Source: Nonomuraea corallina (GTDB lineage: Bacteria > Actinomycetota > Actinomycetes > Streptosporangiales > Streptosporangiaceae). From it: a stretch of DNA of 39,812 bases. Where the stretch lies: NCBI RefSeq assembly GCF_027620315.1, contig NZ_JAPNNL010000050.1, forward strand, positions 1-39,812, written 5' to 3'. Numbering within the stretch: position 1 is the stretch's first letter; each line of letters starts with the position of its first letter. The position numbers and the translations under genes are program-made. Below the pieces are notes generated by a model. That model did no database searches. It was not told where the DNA came from and was given only the letters and a program-made list of their open reading frames with translations. Below are positions 8,466 to 16,073 of the stretch, piece by piece.

Positions 8466-9508
8466 GCCGCGCCCCGGCCCTGCGGGTGGTGCCGTTCGAC
8501 GCGCTCCCGGCCGCCGAGCTCGACGCCTGGCACGCGTTGCGGGCGGCCAACCCGGCGTTGGACAGCCCGTACTTCCATCCCGGCTTCGCCGCCGCCGTGC
8601 ACAGGAGCGGGCGGCCGGTGCACGTGGCGGTGGGCAGGGCTGTGGGCAGGGCCGTGGGCGGGGTCGACGACGGGGTCGACGTGCTGGTGCCGCACCACCG
8701 TGACGGGCGGGTGCTGCGGCCGGTCGGCTGGCCGGGCGCGGACTTCCAGGGGCCGGTGCTCGCCCCTGGGACGCCGTTCCGGCCGCTCGACCTGCTGTCC
8801 GAGGGGGCCGCCGCGTACGCCTTCGACCACCTGGTGGAGGCGGCCCCGGGGTTCGGGCCGTGGGTGCTGGGCCGCAGGCCGTCGCCGTACCTGGACGTCA
8901 GCGGCGGGCTGCCCGGCTATCTGGGGCGGGCCTCGCGCAGCGGCAGGGAGAACATGGGCCAGGCGCGGCGGCGGGCCGCGAAGGCCGAGCGGGAGCACGG
9001 GACGGTGAAGTTCGAGGCGGACTCGCGGGACCGGGACGCGCTCGCGCTGGTGATCGCGCTCAAGCGGGCGCAGTACGCGGCCGCCGGCGCGGCCGACCAC
9101 TTCGCCGAGCCGGACCGGGTGCGGCTGCTGGACAGCCTGCTCGACGCCCGCGACGGGTCGTTCGGCGGGGTGCTGTCCACGCTGCACGCCGGGCCGCGGC
9201 TGGTGGCCGCGCACTTCGGGCTGCGCGCGGGCGGGGTGCTGCACTGGTGGTTCCCGGTGTACGACCCGGCGTTCGCCCGGCTGTCACCGGGCTGGATGCT
9301 GCTGCGCGAGCTGGTCGCCGCCGCCCCCGCGCTCGGCGTGGACCGGATCGACCTCGGCCGGGGCGAGGACGAGTACAAGCGGCGGGCCAAGACCGGCGAG
9401 ACCTGGGTGTGCCAGGGCCTGGTGACGCGGAACCCGGCCCGGCGGGCGATGGCGATGGCCAGGGCACGGGCGGCGGCGAGATCTGTCCGAACGAGGACAC
9501 GTACATAA
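8462..9508 (+). CDS. BcsL/CelD-like GNAT acyltransferase
   Basis: The 348-residue protein looks like the CelD/BcsL group of GNAT-fold proteins found in polysaccharide loci, related to FemAB ligases. Recognisable parts are SPYFHPGFAAAVHRSGRPVH (about 30-50), a central ENMGQARRRAAKAEREHG segment, and a C-terminal GNAT-like region with HWWFPVYDPAFARLSPG and DRIDLGRGEDEYKRRAKTG (about 300). Such proteins probably add acyl groups to sugar polymers or precursors in the cytosol. A short low-complexity stretch (AVGRAVGRAVGGVDDGVD, about 60-77) comes from small DNA repeats and may vary between strains. It is coupled to the deacetylase gene through the mini-ORF. The family is likely; the substrate is unknown. 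Confidence 0.8.
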   Translation: MSRAPALRVVPFDALPAAELDAWHALRAANPALDSPYFHPGFAAAVHRSGRPVHVAVGRAVGRAVGGVDDGVDVLVPHHRDGRVLRPVGWPGADFQGPVLAPGTPFRPLDLLSEGAAAYAFDHLVEAAPGFGPWVLGRRPSPYLDVSGGLPGYLGRASRSGRENMGQARRRAAKAEREHGTVKFEADSRDRDALALVIALKRAQYAAAGAADHFAEPDRVRLLDSLLDARDGSFGGVLSTLHAGPRLVAAHFGLRAGGVLHWWFPVYDPAFARLSPGWMLLRELVAAAPALGVDRIDLGRGEDEYKRRAKTGETWVCQGLVTRNPARRAMAMARARAAARSVRTRTRT

Positions 9509-9595
9509 CGTTCCAACAGACATGCCCGACATTTCCGGCGGGGAGGAAGATCACGCACGGTCTCCACCGGCACGGGCCGCAGAGCCGGCAGGCCG

Positions 9596-10207
9596 TCATG
9601 CCATCGCTCCCGATCTGCCCAAGGTCGCGTAGAACTCCCGGCACCCCTCGTACGAGGGCAGCAGCCCGGCGGCCAGCGCCTCCGCCAGCGAGGGCGCGGC
9701 CTCGTCCTTCGGCGACAGCACCGGCTCCACGCCTTCGGGCCAGGCGATGCCGAGCTCCGGGTCGAGCGGGTGCACCCCGTGCTCGCGGGCCGGGGTGTAC
9801 GGGGCGGTGCACAGGTAGATGACCGTCGCCTGGTCCGAGAGCGTGACGAACCCGTGGCCCAGCCCTTCGGCGATCAGCGTCGCGGCGCGCTCCTCGTCGT
9901 CGAGCAGGACCGTCTCCCACCGGCCGAACGTGGGCGAGCCCGCGCGCAGGTCCACCACCACGTCCAGGACGGCGCCGGACACACACGTCACGTACTTGGC
10001 CTGGCCCGGCGGGACCTCGGCGAAGTGGATCCCGCGCAGCACCCCCCGCTGGGAGATGGAGCAGTTGACCTGGGCGAGGTCGAACGGCCGCGGCAGCAGG
10101 TCCGCGCGGAACGCCTCCAGGACCGCGCCGCGGGCGTCGCCGTGCACGACCGGGGTGTGGCGCCAGGCGCCGTCGATGCCGAGCGGTTCCATGATCGGGT
10201 GTGTCAC
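9596..10207 (-). CDS. rmlC: dTDP-4-dehydrorhamnose 3,5-epimerase
   Basis: The 203-residue cupin enzyme catalyses the third step of dTDP-L-rhamnose synthesis. It contains QVNCSISQRGVLRGIHF (about residues 47-63), with the catalytic histidine, and VSGAVLDVVVDLRAGSPTFG, both typical of RmlC. The start chosen is GTG 10207, which overlaps the rmlD stop by GTGA; ATG 10192 in the same frame is an alternative. It ends the rml operon and converges with the acyltransferase gene. Rhamnose made here could be used in the local exopolysaccharide or in the cell wall. Confidence 0.93.
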   Translation of the reverse strand: MTHPIMEPLGIDGAWRHTPVVHGDARGAVLEAFRADLLPRPFDLAQVNCSISQRGVLRGIHFAEVPPGQAKYVTCVSGAVLDVVVDLRAGSPTFGRWETVLLDDEERAATLIAEGLGHGFVTLSDQATVIYLCTAPYTPAREHGVHPLDPELGIAWPEGVEPVLSPKDEAAPSLAEALAAGLLPSYEGCREFYATLGRSGAMA

Positions 10208-11058
10208 GCGACGTCGCACCGGGGTTCCCTTCTGTCGAGCACCGGCCAGGCGGCGTGCAGCGCGTCGCGCCAGTGACGGATCGGCTCGCTCTTCGTGGTG
10301 GCCAGCAGGCTGTTGGCGGGTCGCCGGGCCGGGCGGGGGAAGGCCGCGGCGGACACCGGCCGCACCCGGTCCGGGTCCGCGCCCAGCAGCGCGAACACCT
10401 CCCTGGCCAGGCCGTACCAGGTGGTCTCCCCGGCGCTGACGCCGTGGTAGACGCCCGGCGGCAGGTCCGACTGGGCCAGCCGGACCAGGTGGTCGGCCAG
10501 GTCCGCCGACCAGGTGGGCTGGCCGCGCTGGTCGTCCACCACGTCCACGGTCGGCCGGGTGGCCGCGAGCTCCCTCATGGTGCGGACGAAGTTGGTCCCG
10601 CCCGAGCCGTAGAGCCAGGCCGTGCGGACCACGTACTGGCCGTGCCCCAGCGCCGCCCGCTCGCCCGCCAGCTTGGTACGGCCGTAGGCGTTGACCGGGC
10701 AGGGCTCGGCGTCCTCCGGGTACGGTCCGGCGGCCGTGCCGTCGAAGACGTAGTCCGTCGACACGTGCACCAGCCGCGTCCCGGCCCGCTCGCAGACCTC
10801 GGCCAGCGTGCGCACCGCCGTGCCGTTGATCTCCAGGGCCTCGGACTCGTGGGTCTCCGCCAGGTCGACCGCCGTCCACCCGGCGCAGTTGATCACCGCT
10901 CGGGGCCGGTAGGCGCCCACGACGTCGCGTACCGCGCACGCGTCGCGCAGGTCCAGCTCGGCGCGGCCGAGCGCGAGCACCGGCTCCCCCGTCACGGCGA
11001 TCCGGTGCGTCACGTCGGCCGCCAGCATGCCGCCGGCGCCGGTGACCAGCCACCTCAT
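10204..11058 (-). CDS. rmlD: dTDP-4-dehydrorhamnose reductase
   Basis: The 284-residue SDR enzyme makes dTDP-L-rhamnose, the last step of the pathway. It has the NADPH motif VTGAGGML at the N-terminus, VINCAGWTAVDLAE (about 56-69), the STDYVFDG strand and the YGRTKLAGE catalytic motif (YxxxK intact). The start at ATG 11058 overlaps the rmlB stop by ATGA; the frame extends four codons further upstream, but coupling favours 11058. It lies between rmlB and rmlC with overlaps on both sides, so the three are one transcription and translation unit. Confidence 0.94.
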   Translation of the reverse strand: MRWLVTGAGGMLAADVTHRIAVTGEPVLALGRAELDLRDACAVRDVVGAYRPRAVINCAGWTAVDLAETHESEALEINGTAVRTLAEVCERAGTRLVHVSTDYVFDGTAAGPYPEDAEPCPVNAYGRTKLAGERAALGHGQYVVRTAWLYGSGGTNFVRTMRELAATRPTVDVVDDQRGQPTWSADLADHLVRLAQSDLPPGVYHGVSAGETTWYGLAREVFALLGADPDRVRPVSAAAFPRPARRPANSLLATTKSEPIRHWRDALHAAWPVLDRREPRCDVA

Positions 11059-11990
11059 GAGCCGGCCCACCAGTCACGGTTGTCCGCGTACCAGCGGACG
11101 GTCTCCTTCAGGCCCCGCTCGAAGGGGACGCGCGGCCGGTAGCCGAGAGCGCGCAGCTTCCCGTCGTCCAGCGAGTAGCGCCGGTCGTGGCCCTTGCGGT
11201 CCTCGACGTGCTCCACCATGTCCCATCCCTTGCCGCACGCCTCCAGGAGGCGGCCGGTCAGCTCCCTGTTGGACAGTTCGGCGGTGCCGGCGACGTGATA
11301 GACCTCGCCGGGCTCGCCCACCTCGGCCACCAGGCGGATGCCCGCGCAGTGGTCCTCGACGTGGATCCAGTCGCGCACGTTCCCGCCGTCGCCGTAGAGC
11401 GGCACCTTCCTGCCGCGCAGCAGGTTCGTCACGAACAGCGGGATCAGTTTCTCGGGGTACTGGCGCGGGCCGTAGGTGTTGCCCGCGCGGGTGATGGACA
11501 CGTGCAGCCCGTAGGTGATCGCGTACGAGCGGGCGATCAGGTCGCCGCCCGCCTTCGAGGCCGAGTACGGCGACCGCGGCCGCAGCGGGGCGTCCTCCGT
11601 CCACGACCCCTCGTCGATCGACCCGTACACCTCGTCGGTGGAGACCTGGACCACGCGTGGCACCCCGGCGTCCAGGCACGCCTGCAGCAGCGTCTGGGTG
11701 CCCAGCACGTTCGTGCGGACGAACTCGGCCGCCGCGTCGATCGACCGGTCGACGTGCGACTCGGCGGCGAAGTTGACCACCAGGTCGTGGCCCGGCACCA
11801 CCTCGGCCAGCAGGCCCGCGTCGCAGACGTCGCCGTGCGCGAACGTGTGCGCGGCGCCGTCCAGGTTCCCGCGGTCGCCGGCGTAGGTGAGCTTGTCCAG
11901 CACGGTCACGTCCGCGCCCGTGCCGGCGAGGGAGTGGACGAAGTGCGAGCCGATGAAACCCGCGCCGCCTGTCACCAGGATCCTCTTCAT
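11055..11990 (-). CDS. rmlB: dTDP-glucose 4,6-dehydratase
   Basis: The 311-residue extended SDR enzyme makes dTDP-4-keto-6-deoxyglucose. It starts MKRILVTGGAGFIGSHFVHS, carries the FAAESHVDRSID segment (about 80-91), the STDEVYGS strand and the YSASKAGGD catalytic motif, all diagnostic for RmlB. ATG 11990 is the natural start; it overlaps the stop of the rmlA remnant (ATGA at 11987-11990). It is the first intact gene of the rml operon. No separate promoter is obvious, so transcription may begin upstream of the remnant. Confidence 0.95.
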   Translation of the reverse strand: MKRILVTGGAGFIGSHFVHSLAGTGADVTVLDKLTYAGDRGNLDGAAHTFAHGDVCDAGLLAEVVPGHDLVVNFAAESHVDRSIDAAAEFVRTNVLGTQTLLQACLDAGVPRVVQVSTDEVYGSIDEGSWTEDAPLRPRSPYSASKAGGDLIARSYAITYGLHVSITRAGNTYGPRQYPEKLIPLFVTNLLRGRKVPLYGDGGNVRDWIHVEDHCAGIRLVAEVGEPGEVYHVAGTAELSNRELTGRLLEACGKGWDMVEHVEDRKGHDRRYSLDDGKLRALGYRPRVPFERGLKETVRWYADNRDWWAGS

Positions 11991-12166
11991 GAGCTGATCT
12001 GTACCTTGCTGTGATCGCCCAGCACGAGCCGGTGCGCTCTGGGCGTGTCGGGCGCCCGGGTGACCTCGGCGTCGTGGCCGATGAGCGACCGCTCGATCCG
12101 GCCCACCCCGTCGATCGACGCCCCGGGCATCAGGATCGAGTACTCCACTTCTCCCCGTGCGACCAC
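11987..12166 (-). pseudogene. rmlA: 3' remnant of rmlA (long glucose-1-phosphate thymidylyltransferase)
   Basis: About 55 residues match the C-terminal end of the long RmlA/StrD type: YSILMPGASIDGVGRIERSL, IGHDAEV, then PRAHRLVLGDHSKVQ. The nucleotidyltransferase domain is absent; upstream, the similarity stops at about 12150. An in-frame GTG at 12166 could allow a 59-residue product, and its TGA overlaps the rmlB ATG. The piece may survive because it supports translation of rmlB. A 5' deletion is the simplest cause. The cell must make dTDP-glucose with another RmlA. Confidence 0.8.
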
Positions 12167-12225
12167 GGACCGGGTCTTCCACAGGAACGGCTTTGTTCTC
12201 TCGGCGATGCGGCCAGGCGTCAGGA

Positions 12226-12576
12226 TCAGTCGTACTCCAGGTCGGGCAGTGCCGACGGGGGGTCGGGGCTCCGCCACACGACCACCACTCCGGCGTGCCG
12301 CGCGTCGCTCGCCAGGGTCAGGCGGTCCAGGTCGAAATCCGGCAGATAACGTAAGCGCGCCAGAAATGTCGCGTCCGTCGCGGAACGCGGCACCACGCAG
12401 CCCTCGCCCTCGCGGTCGAGCAGAACATAAAGAACGTCGGAATCGGTCTCGGTGACCACACGGACTTCCACGACGTCCTCCCACGCGAGGGCCTCGACGC
12501 TGCCGTCGGCGTAGTGGCGGGTTACGCCCTCTTCTGTGACGTACACGTAGGAGTCCGGCATCGGGTTGCCGTGCAT
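12226..12576 (-). CDS. small conserved hypothetical protein
   Basis: This 116-residue acidic protein starts MHGNPMPDSYVYVTEEG; ATG 12561 (MPDSYVYV) is an alternative. The middle alternates short strands (WEDVVEVRVVTETDSDVLYV, then LLDREGEGCVVP), like a small PH-like beta fold seen in actinobacterial orphan proteins, but I cannot assign a function. No signal peptide or membrane segment is seen. It lies just upstream of the rmlA remnant, in the place where the missing part of rmlA would be, so its insertion or a deletion next to it may have broken rmlA. Confidence 0.65.
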   Translation of the reverse strand: MHGNPMPDSYVYVTEEGVTRHYADGSVEALAWEDVVEVRVVTETDSDVLYVLLDREGEGCVVPRSATDATFLARLRYLPDFDLDRLTLASDARHAGVVVVWRSPDPPSALPDLEYD

Positions 12577-12636
12577 GGCCGCGATTCTTGCGAGTTCTGG
12601 GCCTGTCCCGCAAGGGTTCGCGCGTACCCGGCGGCC

Positions 12637-13257
12637 TCAGGCACCCCAGGTATGGGAGAGGTGGGCGGCCACGGCCGCGCGCGCGGCGTCGGCCGGGCCG
12701 GTCGCGATGGCGTCGAGCAGCTCGCGGTGCTCGCGCACCAGCACGTCGCGGTCCTCGTAGACCCGGCGCAGCCGCACCAGCCCGAGCCGGGTCTCGGCCG
12801 CGAGCGCGCCGTAGAGCCGCACCAGCCGGGGGCTGCCCACCGCCTCGATCAGCGCCTCGTGCAGCGCCATGTGCTCCGCCACCGACTCCGACCACGGCGC
12901 CCCGGCGTCGAGGGCGGCCATCCGCTCCAGCGCCGCGTCGGCCTCGGCCACCCGCCGCCCGGCCAGCGCTCCCGCCATCAGGTCCTCCAGCGGACGCCGC
13001 ACGAACATGAGGTCGTCCAGGTCGGCCGTCGTCACCTCTGGGACGTAGGCGCTGCGGTTGCGCTCCCGCCGGAGCAGCCCTTCGTGGACGAGCCGGGCCA
13101 GCGCCTCGCGCACCGTCGGCCGCGCCACCCTGTAGGTGGCGGCGATCTCCTGCTCGGGCAGGGCCGTGCCGGGCTCGATCTCGCCGGACAGCACCCGGCC
13201 GCGCAGCGCGTCGGCGAGCGCGCCGACGGCGGAGACGGGTCTGATCGGGGTCCGCAC
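12637..13257 (-). CDS. GntR-family regulator with FCD domain
   Basis: The 206-residue protein has a GntR winged helix at about 10-75 (ALADALRGRVLSGEIEPGTA, LPEQEIAATYRVARPTVREA, LARLVHEGLLRRE) and an all-helical FCD ligand domain after it (DLMFVRRPLEDLMAGAL, AEHMALHEALIEAVGSPRL, REHRELLDAIATG). FCD domains bind small organic acids with the help of a metal. GTG 13257 is used as the start; sequence upstream of it is not family-like. It lies 10 bases after the EamA transporter gene and is probably cotranscribed with it. A FadR-type operator in front of that gene suggests the protein controls its own operon. Confidence 0.9.
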   Translation of the reverse strand: MRTPIRPVSAVGALADALRGRVLSGEIEPGTALPEQEIAATYRVARPTVREALARLVHEGLLRRERNRSAYVPEVTTADLDDLMFVRRPLEDLMAGALAGRRVAEADAALERMAALDAGAPWSESVAEHMALHEALIEAVGSPRLVRLYGALAAETRLGLVRLRRVYEDRDVLVREHRELLDAIATGPADAARAAVAAHLSHTWGA

Positions 13258-13267
13258 GGGTGCGACT

Positions 13268-14176
13268 CTAACGCTCCACCGGCACCTCCCGCCCCACAAC
13301 CGAATCATCCTCACGTTCTCGTACGGTCCCGCGCCCCTTCTCCGGCAGGGCCACGGCCACCAGGCTGATCGCCAGCAGCACCAGCCCCGCCACCGAGACC
13401 GGGGTCAGCCGCTCACCCAGCACGACCAGGCCGAGCAGCGCCGCCACCGCCGGCTCGGCCAGCGCAAGCGTGGCGGCCGTGGCCACCGGCGTGGTCCGCA
13501 GCCCTCGCCCGTACAGGAAGTAAGACAGCGCGGTCGTCCCCAGGCCCAGATAGAGGACGGCGAGCAGGCTCGCGGGCTCTCCGAGCCAGCCGACCCCCTG
13601 CCAGAGCAGGACCGGCAGCATGAGCACCGCGGCCCCGCCGAACAGCACGCCCATCACCGCGTTCGACTCCGCGCCCGCGCCAATCGCGCCGGCCGCGCTC
13701 ACCGCGTAGAACGCGTACAGCAGCCCGCCGAGCAGCGCCAGCAGCACCCCGGACACGACCTGCCCGCCGGCCTCCGCCCCGCCGCCCGCGATCAGCGCGA
13801 CACAGCCCGCCACGGCCGCGGCGGTGGCCGCCGCCCAGCGCCCGCTCGGCCGCCGGCGGTGCAGCGCCCAGGAGAGCAGCCCGGTGAAGACCGGCCCGCT
13901 GCCGATCGCCACCACCGTGCCGATCGCCACGCCGGTGCGGGCCACGGCGGCGAAGAAGCAGAGCTGGTAGGCGGCCACGGCCACCGCGGCCAGCAGCAGG
14001 CCGGGGCGGAGCGCCCGCCTGAGCCCCGACCTGGCGAACACCGCCAGCGCGGCCCCGCCGACGACCAGCCGGGCGGCGGCCAGGGCGACGGAGTCGGCGG
14101 AGACGAGCAACCCGGCGGTGCCGGCCGTCCCCCAGAGCACGGCGGCGCCGACGACGGCGAGGGGGCCATTCTTCAT
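13268..14176 (-). CDS. EamA/DMT-family transporter
   Basis: The 302-residue membrane protein has about ten hydrophobic helices in two five-helix halves, as in drug/metabolite transporters of the EamA type. Typical pieces are AVLWGTAGTAG near the start, ARTGVAIGTVVAIGSGPVFT after helix 4 and LAEPAVAALLGLVVLGERLT in the second half. It probably exports a small metabolite. ATG 14176 is preferred; ATG 14185 is also in frame. The operator at 14184-14204 overlaps the region just before the start, so repression by the downstream GntR regulator is likely. Confidence 0.88.
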   Translation of the reverse strand: MKNGPLAVVGAAVLWGTAGTAGLLVSADSVALAAARLVVGGAALAVFARSGLRRALRPGLLLAAVAVAAYQLCFFAAVARTGVAIGTVVAIGSGPVFTGLLSWALHRRRPSGRWAAATAAAVAGCVALIAGGGAEAGGQVVSGVLLALLGGLLYAFYAVSAAGAIGAGAESNAVMGVLFGGAAVLMLPVLLWQGVGWLGEPASLLAVLYLGLGTTALSYFLYGRGLRTTPVATAATLALAEPAVAALLGLVVLGERLTPVSVAGLVLLAISLVAVALPEKGRGTVREREDDSVVGREVPVER

Positions 14177-14183
14177 GCCAAAC

Positions 14184-14204
14184 ATTGTCTGACAACTAGA
14201 CAAT
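14184..14204. promoter_or_regulatory. GntR/FadR-type operator before eamA
   Basis: ATTGTCT at 14184-14190 and AGACAAT at 14198-14204 form a perfect inverted repeat with 7 bases between. Inside it, TTGTC-T-GACAA (14185-14195) is itself a palindrome and fits the FadR-subfamily pattern TNGTNNNACNA. It sits 8 bases before the eamA start and overlaps the stop codon of the upstream gene. The GntR regulator two genes down is the obvious ligand-controlled binder. Confidence 0.65.
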
Positions 14205-14573
14205 TTCGTCCAGTGCGCCATCGAGCAGCCGACCGGCCGCGCCGGCCACCTCGGCGGCGTACTCGTCCAGCAGGGTCAGCGCGCGGCGCAGCTCCGGCGC
14301 GTGCACGGCGGGCAGCGAGAGCAGCGGCTCGTCCTCCACCGTCACTCCGCCCTCGACCCGGAACCCGTCACCGGACGCCGCCACGAGCACGGCGAACGTC
14401 ACCTCACGGCCATCGGGCAGCATGAACGCGTTGCCGGTCCGCACCCCGGCGGGCGGCACCACATAGGAGAAGGGGCGGCTGCGCGCGAACGGGTGTCGTA
14501 ACCCGGAGAGCATGCCCGCCGCCCGGCCCAGGGCGGCCAGCAGGTCGGCCGCGGCCAGGCTGTCGCCGTCCAC
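14196..14573 (-). CDS. hypothetical protein, 125 residues
   Basis: This small protein (MDGDSLAAADLLAALGRAAG at the start, GTG codon) alternates helices and strands: FSYVVPPAGVRTGNAFMLPD, then EVTFAVLVAASGDGFRVEGG, then a helical C-terminus. I do not recognise the family. There are no membrane segments. It lies 14 bases after the GNAT gene and its TAG stop falls inside the operator of the next gene, so transcription from upstream may be partly controlled there. Confidence 0.65.
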   Translation of the reverse strand: MDGDSLAAADLLAALGRAAGMLSGLRHPFARSRPFSYVVPPAGVRTGNAFMLPDGREVTFAVLVAASGDGFRVEGGVTVEDEPLLSLPAVHAPELRRALTLLDEYAAEVAGAAGRLLDGALDEIV

Positions 14574-14587
14574 CCGGCCAGCCTAGA

Positions 14588-15205
14588 TCACCCGTCCACC
14601 CACTGACCACCCGCTCCCCTGATGACCGGCGGACCTGCTGGAACCGGGTGAGCGGTGGTGGACTCGTCAGGGCACAGGACGAAGGGTGGCGGATCGGTGG
14701 CGAGGCGGGCGTGGCGCTCGACGTCGTGGCGGACCCCGTCGTGGTGGAACCGGTCGTGGCGGACCCCGTCGTGGTGGAGCCGGTCGCGTTCGATCCCTTC
14801 CGGGCGGAAGCCGGCCTTGACCGCCACCCGGCAGGAGGCGAGGTTGTCGACCCGGTGGCCCAGCTCCAGCCGGTGCAGGCCGCGCTCGGTGAAGGCCCAG
14901 CGCGTCAGCGCGCGGAGGGCCGACGCCGCGACGCCCAGGCCGCGCGCCTCGGGGACCGTCCAGTAGGACACCGAGCCGGCGCCGTGGTCGTCGATCCGGG
15001 TCACCGCCACGTTGCCGACGACCCGCCCGTCCAGGACGACGGCGAAGGCGTGACCGGCGCCCTCCCAGGAGGCGATCCAGCCGACCGCGTCGCGCGGGGT
15101 GACGACGGGCCACGCGCTCTGCGACCGCAGGTCGGGCGCCCGGAAGGCGCGCAGCACGACCGGTGCGTCCTCCTCCAGCCACTCCCGAAGTCTGATCTGT
15201 CCCAT
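14588..15205 (-). CDS. GNAT N-acetyltransferase (RimJ/RimL-like)
   Basis: The 205-residue protein has the GNAT fold. IRLREWLEEDAPVVLRAF opens it, VVGNVAVTRIDD is the central strand, SVSYWTVPEARGLGVAASAL carries the acetyl-CoA loop (usually RGxGxA), and ELGHRVDNLASCRVAVKAGF is the family's C-terminal signature. The usual ending with a DGVRHD motif occurs twice here because of a 30-bp tandem duplication. A roughly 35-residue proline-rich tail follows. Its ATG overlaps the stop of the YjbR-like gene (TAATG). It probably acetylates an amino group on a protein or small molecule. Confidence 0.88.
   Translation of the reverse strand: MGQIRLREWLEEDAPVVLRAFRAPDLRSQSAWPVVTPRDAVGWIASWEGAGHAFAVVLDGRVVGNVAVTRIDDHGAGSVSYWTVPEARGLGVAASALRALTRWAFTERGLHRLELGHRVDNLASCRVAVKAGFRPEGIERDRLHHDGVRHDRFHHDGVRHDVERHARLATDPPPFVLCPDESTTAHPVPAGPPVIRGAGGQWVDG
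14725..14784. repeat. 30-bp tandem duplication inside the GNAT gene
   Basis: Two adjacent 30-bp units (14725-14754 and 14755-14784) differ at one base. They are in frame and repeat the ten residues RLHHDGVRHD / RFHHDGVRHD. The perfect spacing and single mismatch point to a recent slippage or unequal-crossover event. Confidence 0.85.
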
Positions 15206-15561
15206 TAACCGCCTATTTTATGGGCGGCCTCGAACGCGGTGACCAGGGCCTTCGGCGCGGTCAGGCACCACGCCTCGGCGGTCAGCTCGAACAGCTCGTC
15301 GTAGTCGATCTTGTCGAGGTGGACCACGACCCACCCGAACCGCCCCGCGGTGAACTGCACCTCGAACACCTCAGGCCGCTCGGCCACCAGCGCCAGCTGC
15401 TCCTCGATCGTCGACTTGAGCCCGACCGTCTCGGTGTCCTCCCAGAGGTATCCGAAGCCCTTGTCCCGCACCTTGAGCGCGACCCAGCCCGGTCCGTCGC
15501 TCGTGCGCACCTCCGGAAGGCTCTTCAGCAGTTCGAGGAACTCGTCGACACTCACACCCAT
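15205..15561 (-). CDS. MmcQ/YjbR-family protein
   Basis: The 118-residue protein starts MGVSVDEFLELLKSLPEVRT and contains KVRDKGFGYLWED, then FTAGRFGWVVVHLDKID and AEAWCLTAPKALV, typical of the YjbR fold, a small alpha/beta protein thought to bind DNA or a nucleotide. ATG 15561 is used; the frame upstream is not conserved-looking. It heads the minus-strand run with the GNAT gene, whose start overlaps its stop. No function is established for this family. Confidence 0.85.
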   Translation of the reverse strand: MGVSVDEFLELLKSLPEVRTSDGPGWVALKVRDKGFGYLWEDTETVGLKSTIEEQLALVAERPEVFEVQFTAGRFGWVVVHLDKIDYDELFELTAEAWCLTAPKALVTAFEAAHKIGG

Positions 15562-15639
15562 GGGCTCTGTGTACCAAACGTCCCCGACATTCCGCGCGCC
15601 ACGCCTTCCAGGCAACCCCGCGCCTCTAGGGTGACCTGC

Positions 15640-16032
15640 ATGACCAACGGCAAGTTATCCCGCTGGCCGCTGACCGTGCAGGCCGCGCACTTCTTCCTGG
15701 TGCTCGAACTGCTGCTGGGGGTGATAGGGCTGATCCTGAGCGTCATCGCGGCGGTGACCGCCATGCGCCTGGCGTCGTGGGGCCTCGCCGTCCTCGGCGC
15801 GACACTCACGGGGCTGACCGGGTGGATCCTCGCCCGGTTCCCTCGGCGGGAACGGCGGGTGCGCTGGGGGGCGACGGCGCTCCAGGCGGTCACGATCGCG
15901 AGCTCCCTGGTGATCGCGTGGATCGACTCCGGGTTCGAGACCCGGTCGCTCCTGACGCCCGGCGTCCTCCTCCCCGGCCTGGTCATCGCCATGCTCCTCA
16001 CCCCCACCACCGCCCGCTGGTTCGACCGCTGA
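15640..16032 (+). CDS. small four-helix membrane protein (copy 1)
   Basis: The 130-residue protein starts MTNGKLSRWPLTVQAAHFFL and has four hydrophobic segments separated by a basic loop (ARFPRRERRVRW, about 70-81), then ends LLTPTTARWFDR. It is a tandem paralogue of the next gene: both begin with an SRWPLTV motif and share TGLTGWILARFPRRERR in the middle. A third copy with the same ending is at 38.4-38.8 kb. I do not recognise the family. It is probably an inner-membrane protein with a cytosolic basic loop. Confidence 0.8.
   Translation: MTNGKLSRWPLTVQAAHFFLVLELLLGVIGLILSVIAAVTAMRLASWGLAVLGATLTGLTGWILARFPRRERRVRWGATALQAVTIASSLVIAWIDSGFETRSLLTPGVLLPGLVIAMLLTPTTARWFDR
15807..15858. repeat. 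52-bp direct repeat, copy A
   Basis: These 52 bases are identical to 16241-16292 in the neighbouring paralogue and encode the shared TGLTGWILARFPRRERR segment. They are far more alike than the rest of the two genes, which suggests recent gene conversion or strong constraint. Confidence 0.85.
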
Positions 16033-16073
16033 ACCGTCCACCGGCGAAAAGCCCGCGTGTCTAGGGTGGCGGC

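Noticed and set aside
9567..9588. CCGGC..GCCGG pairing between the convergent acyltransferase and rmlC genes as a terminator
   Set aside because: Only a 5-bp stem with a 12-base loop and no T-run; common by chance at this GC.
12514..13368. 284-residue plus-strand frame opposite the GntR gene
   Set aside because: Composition is that of a shadow frame and it spans a gene boundary.
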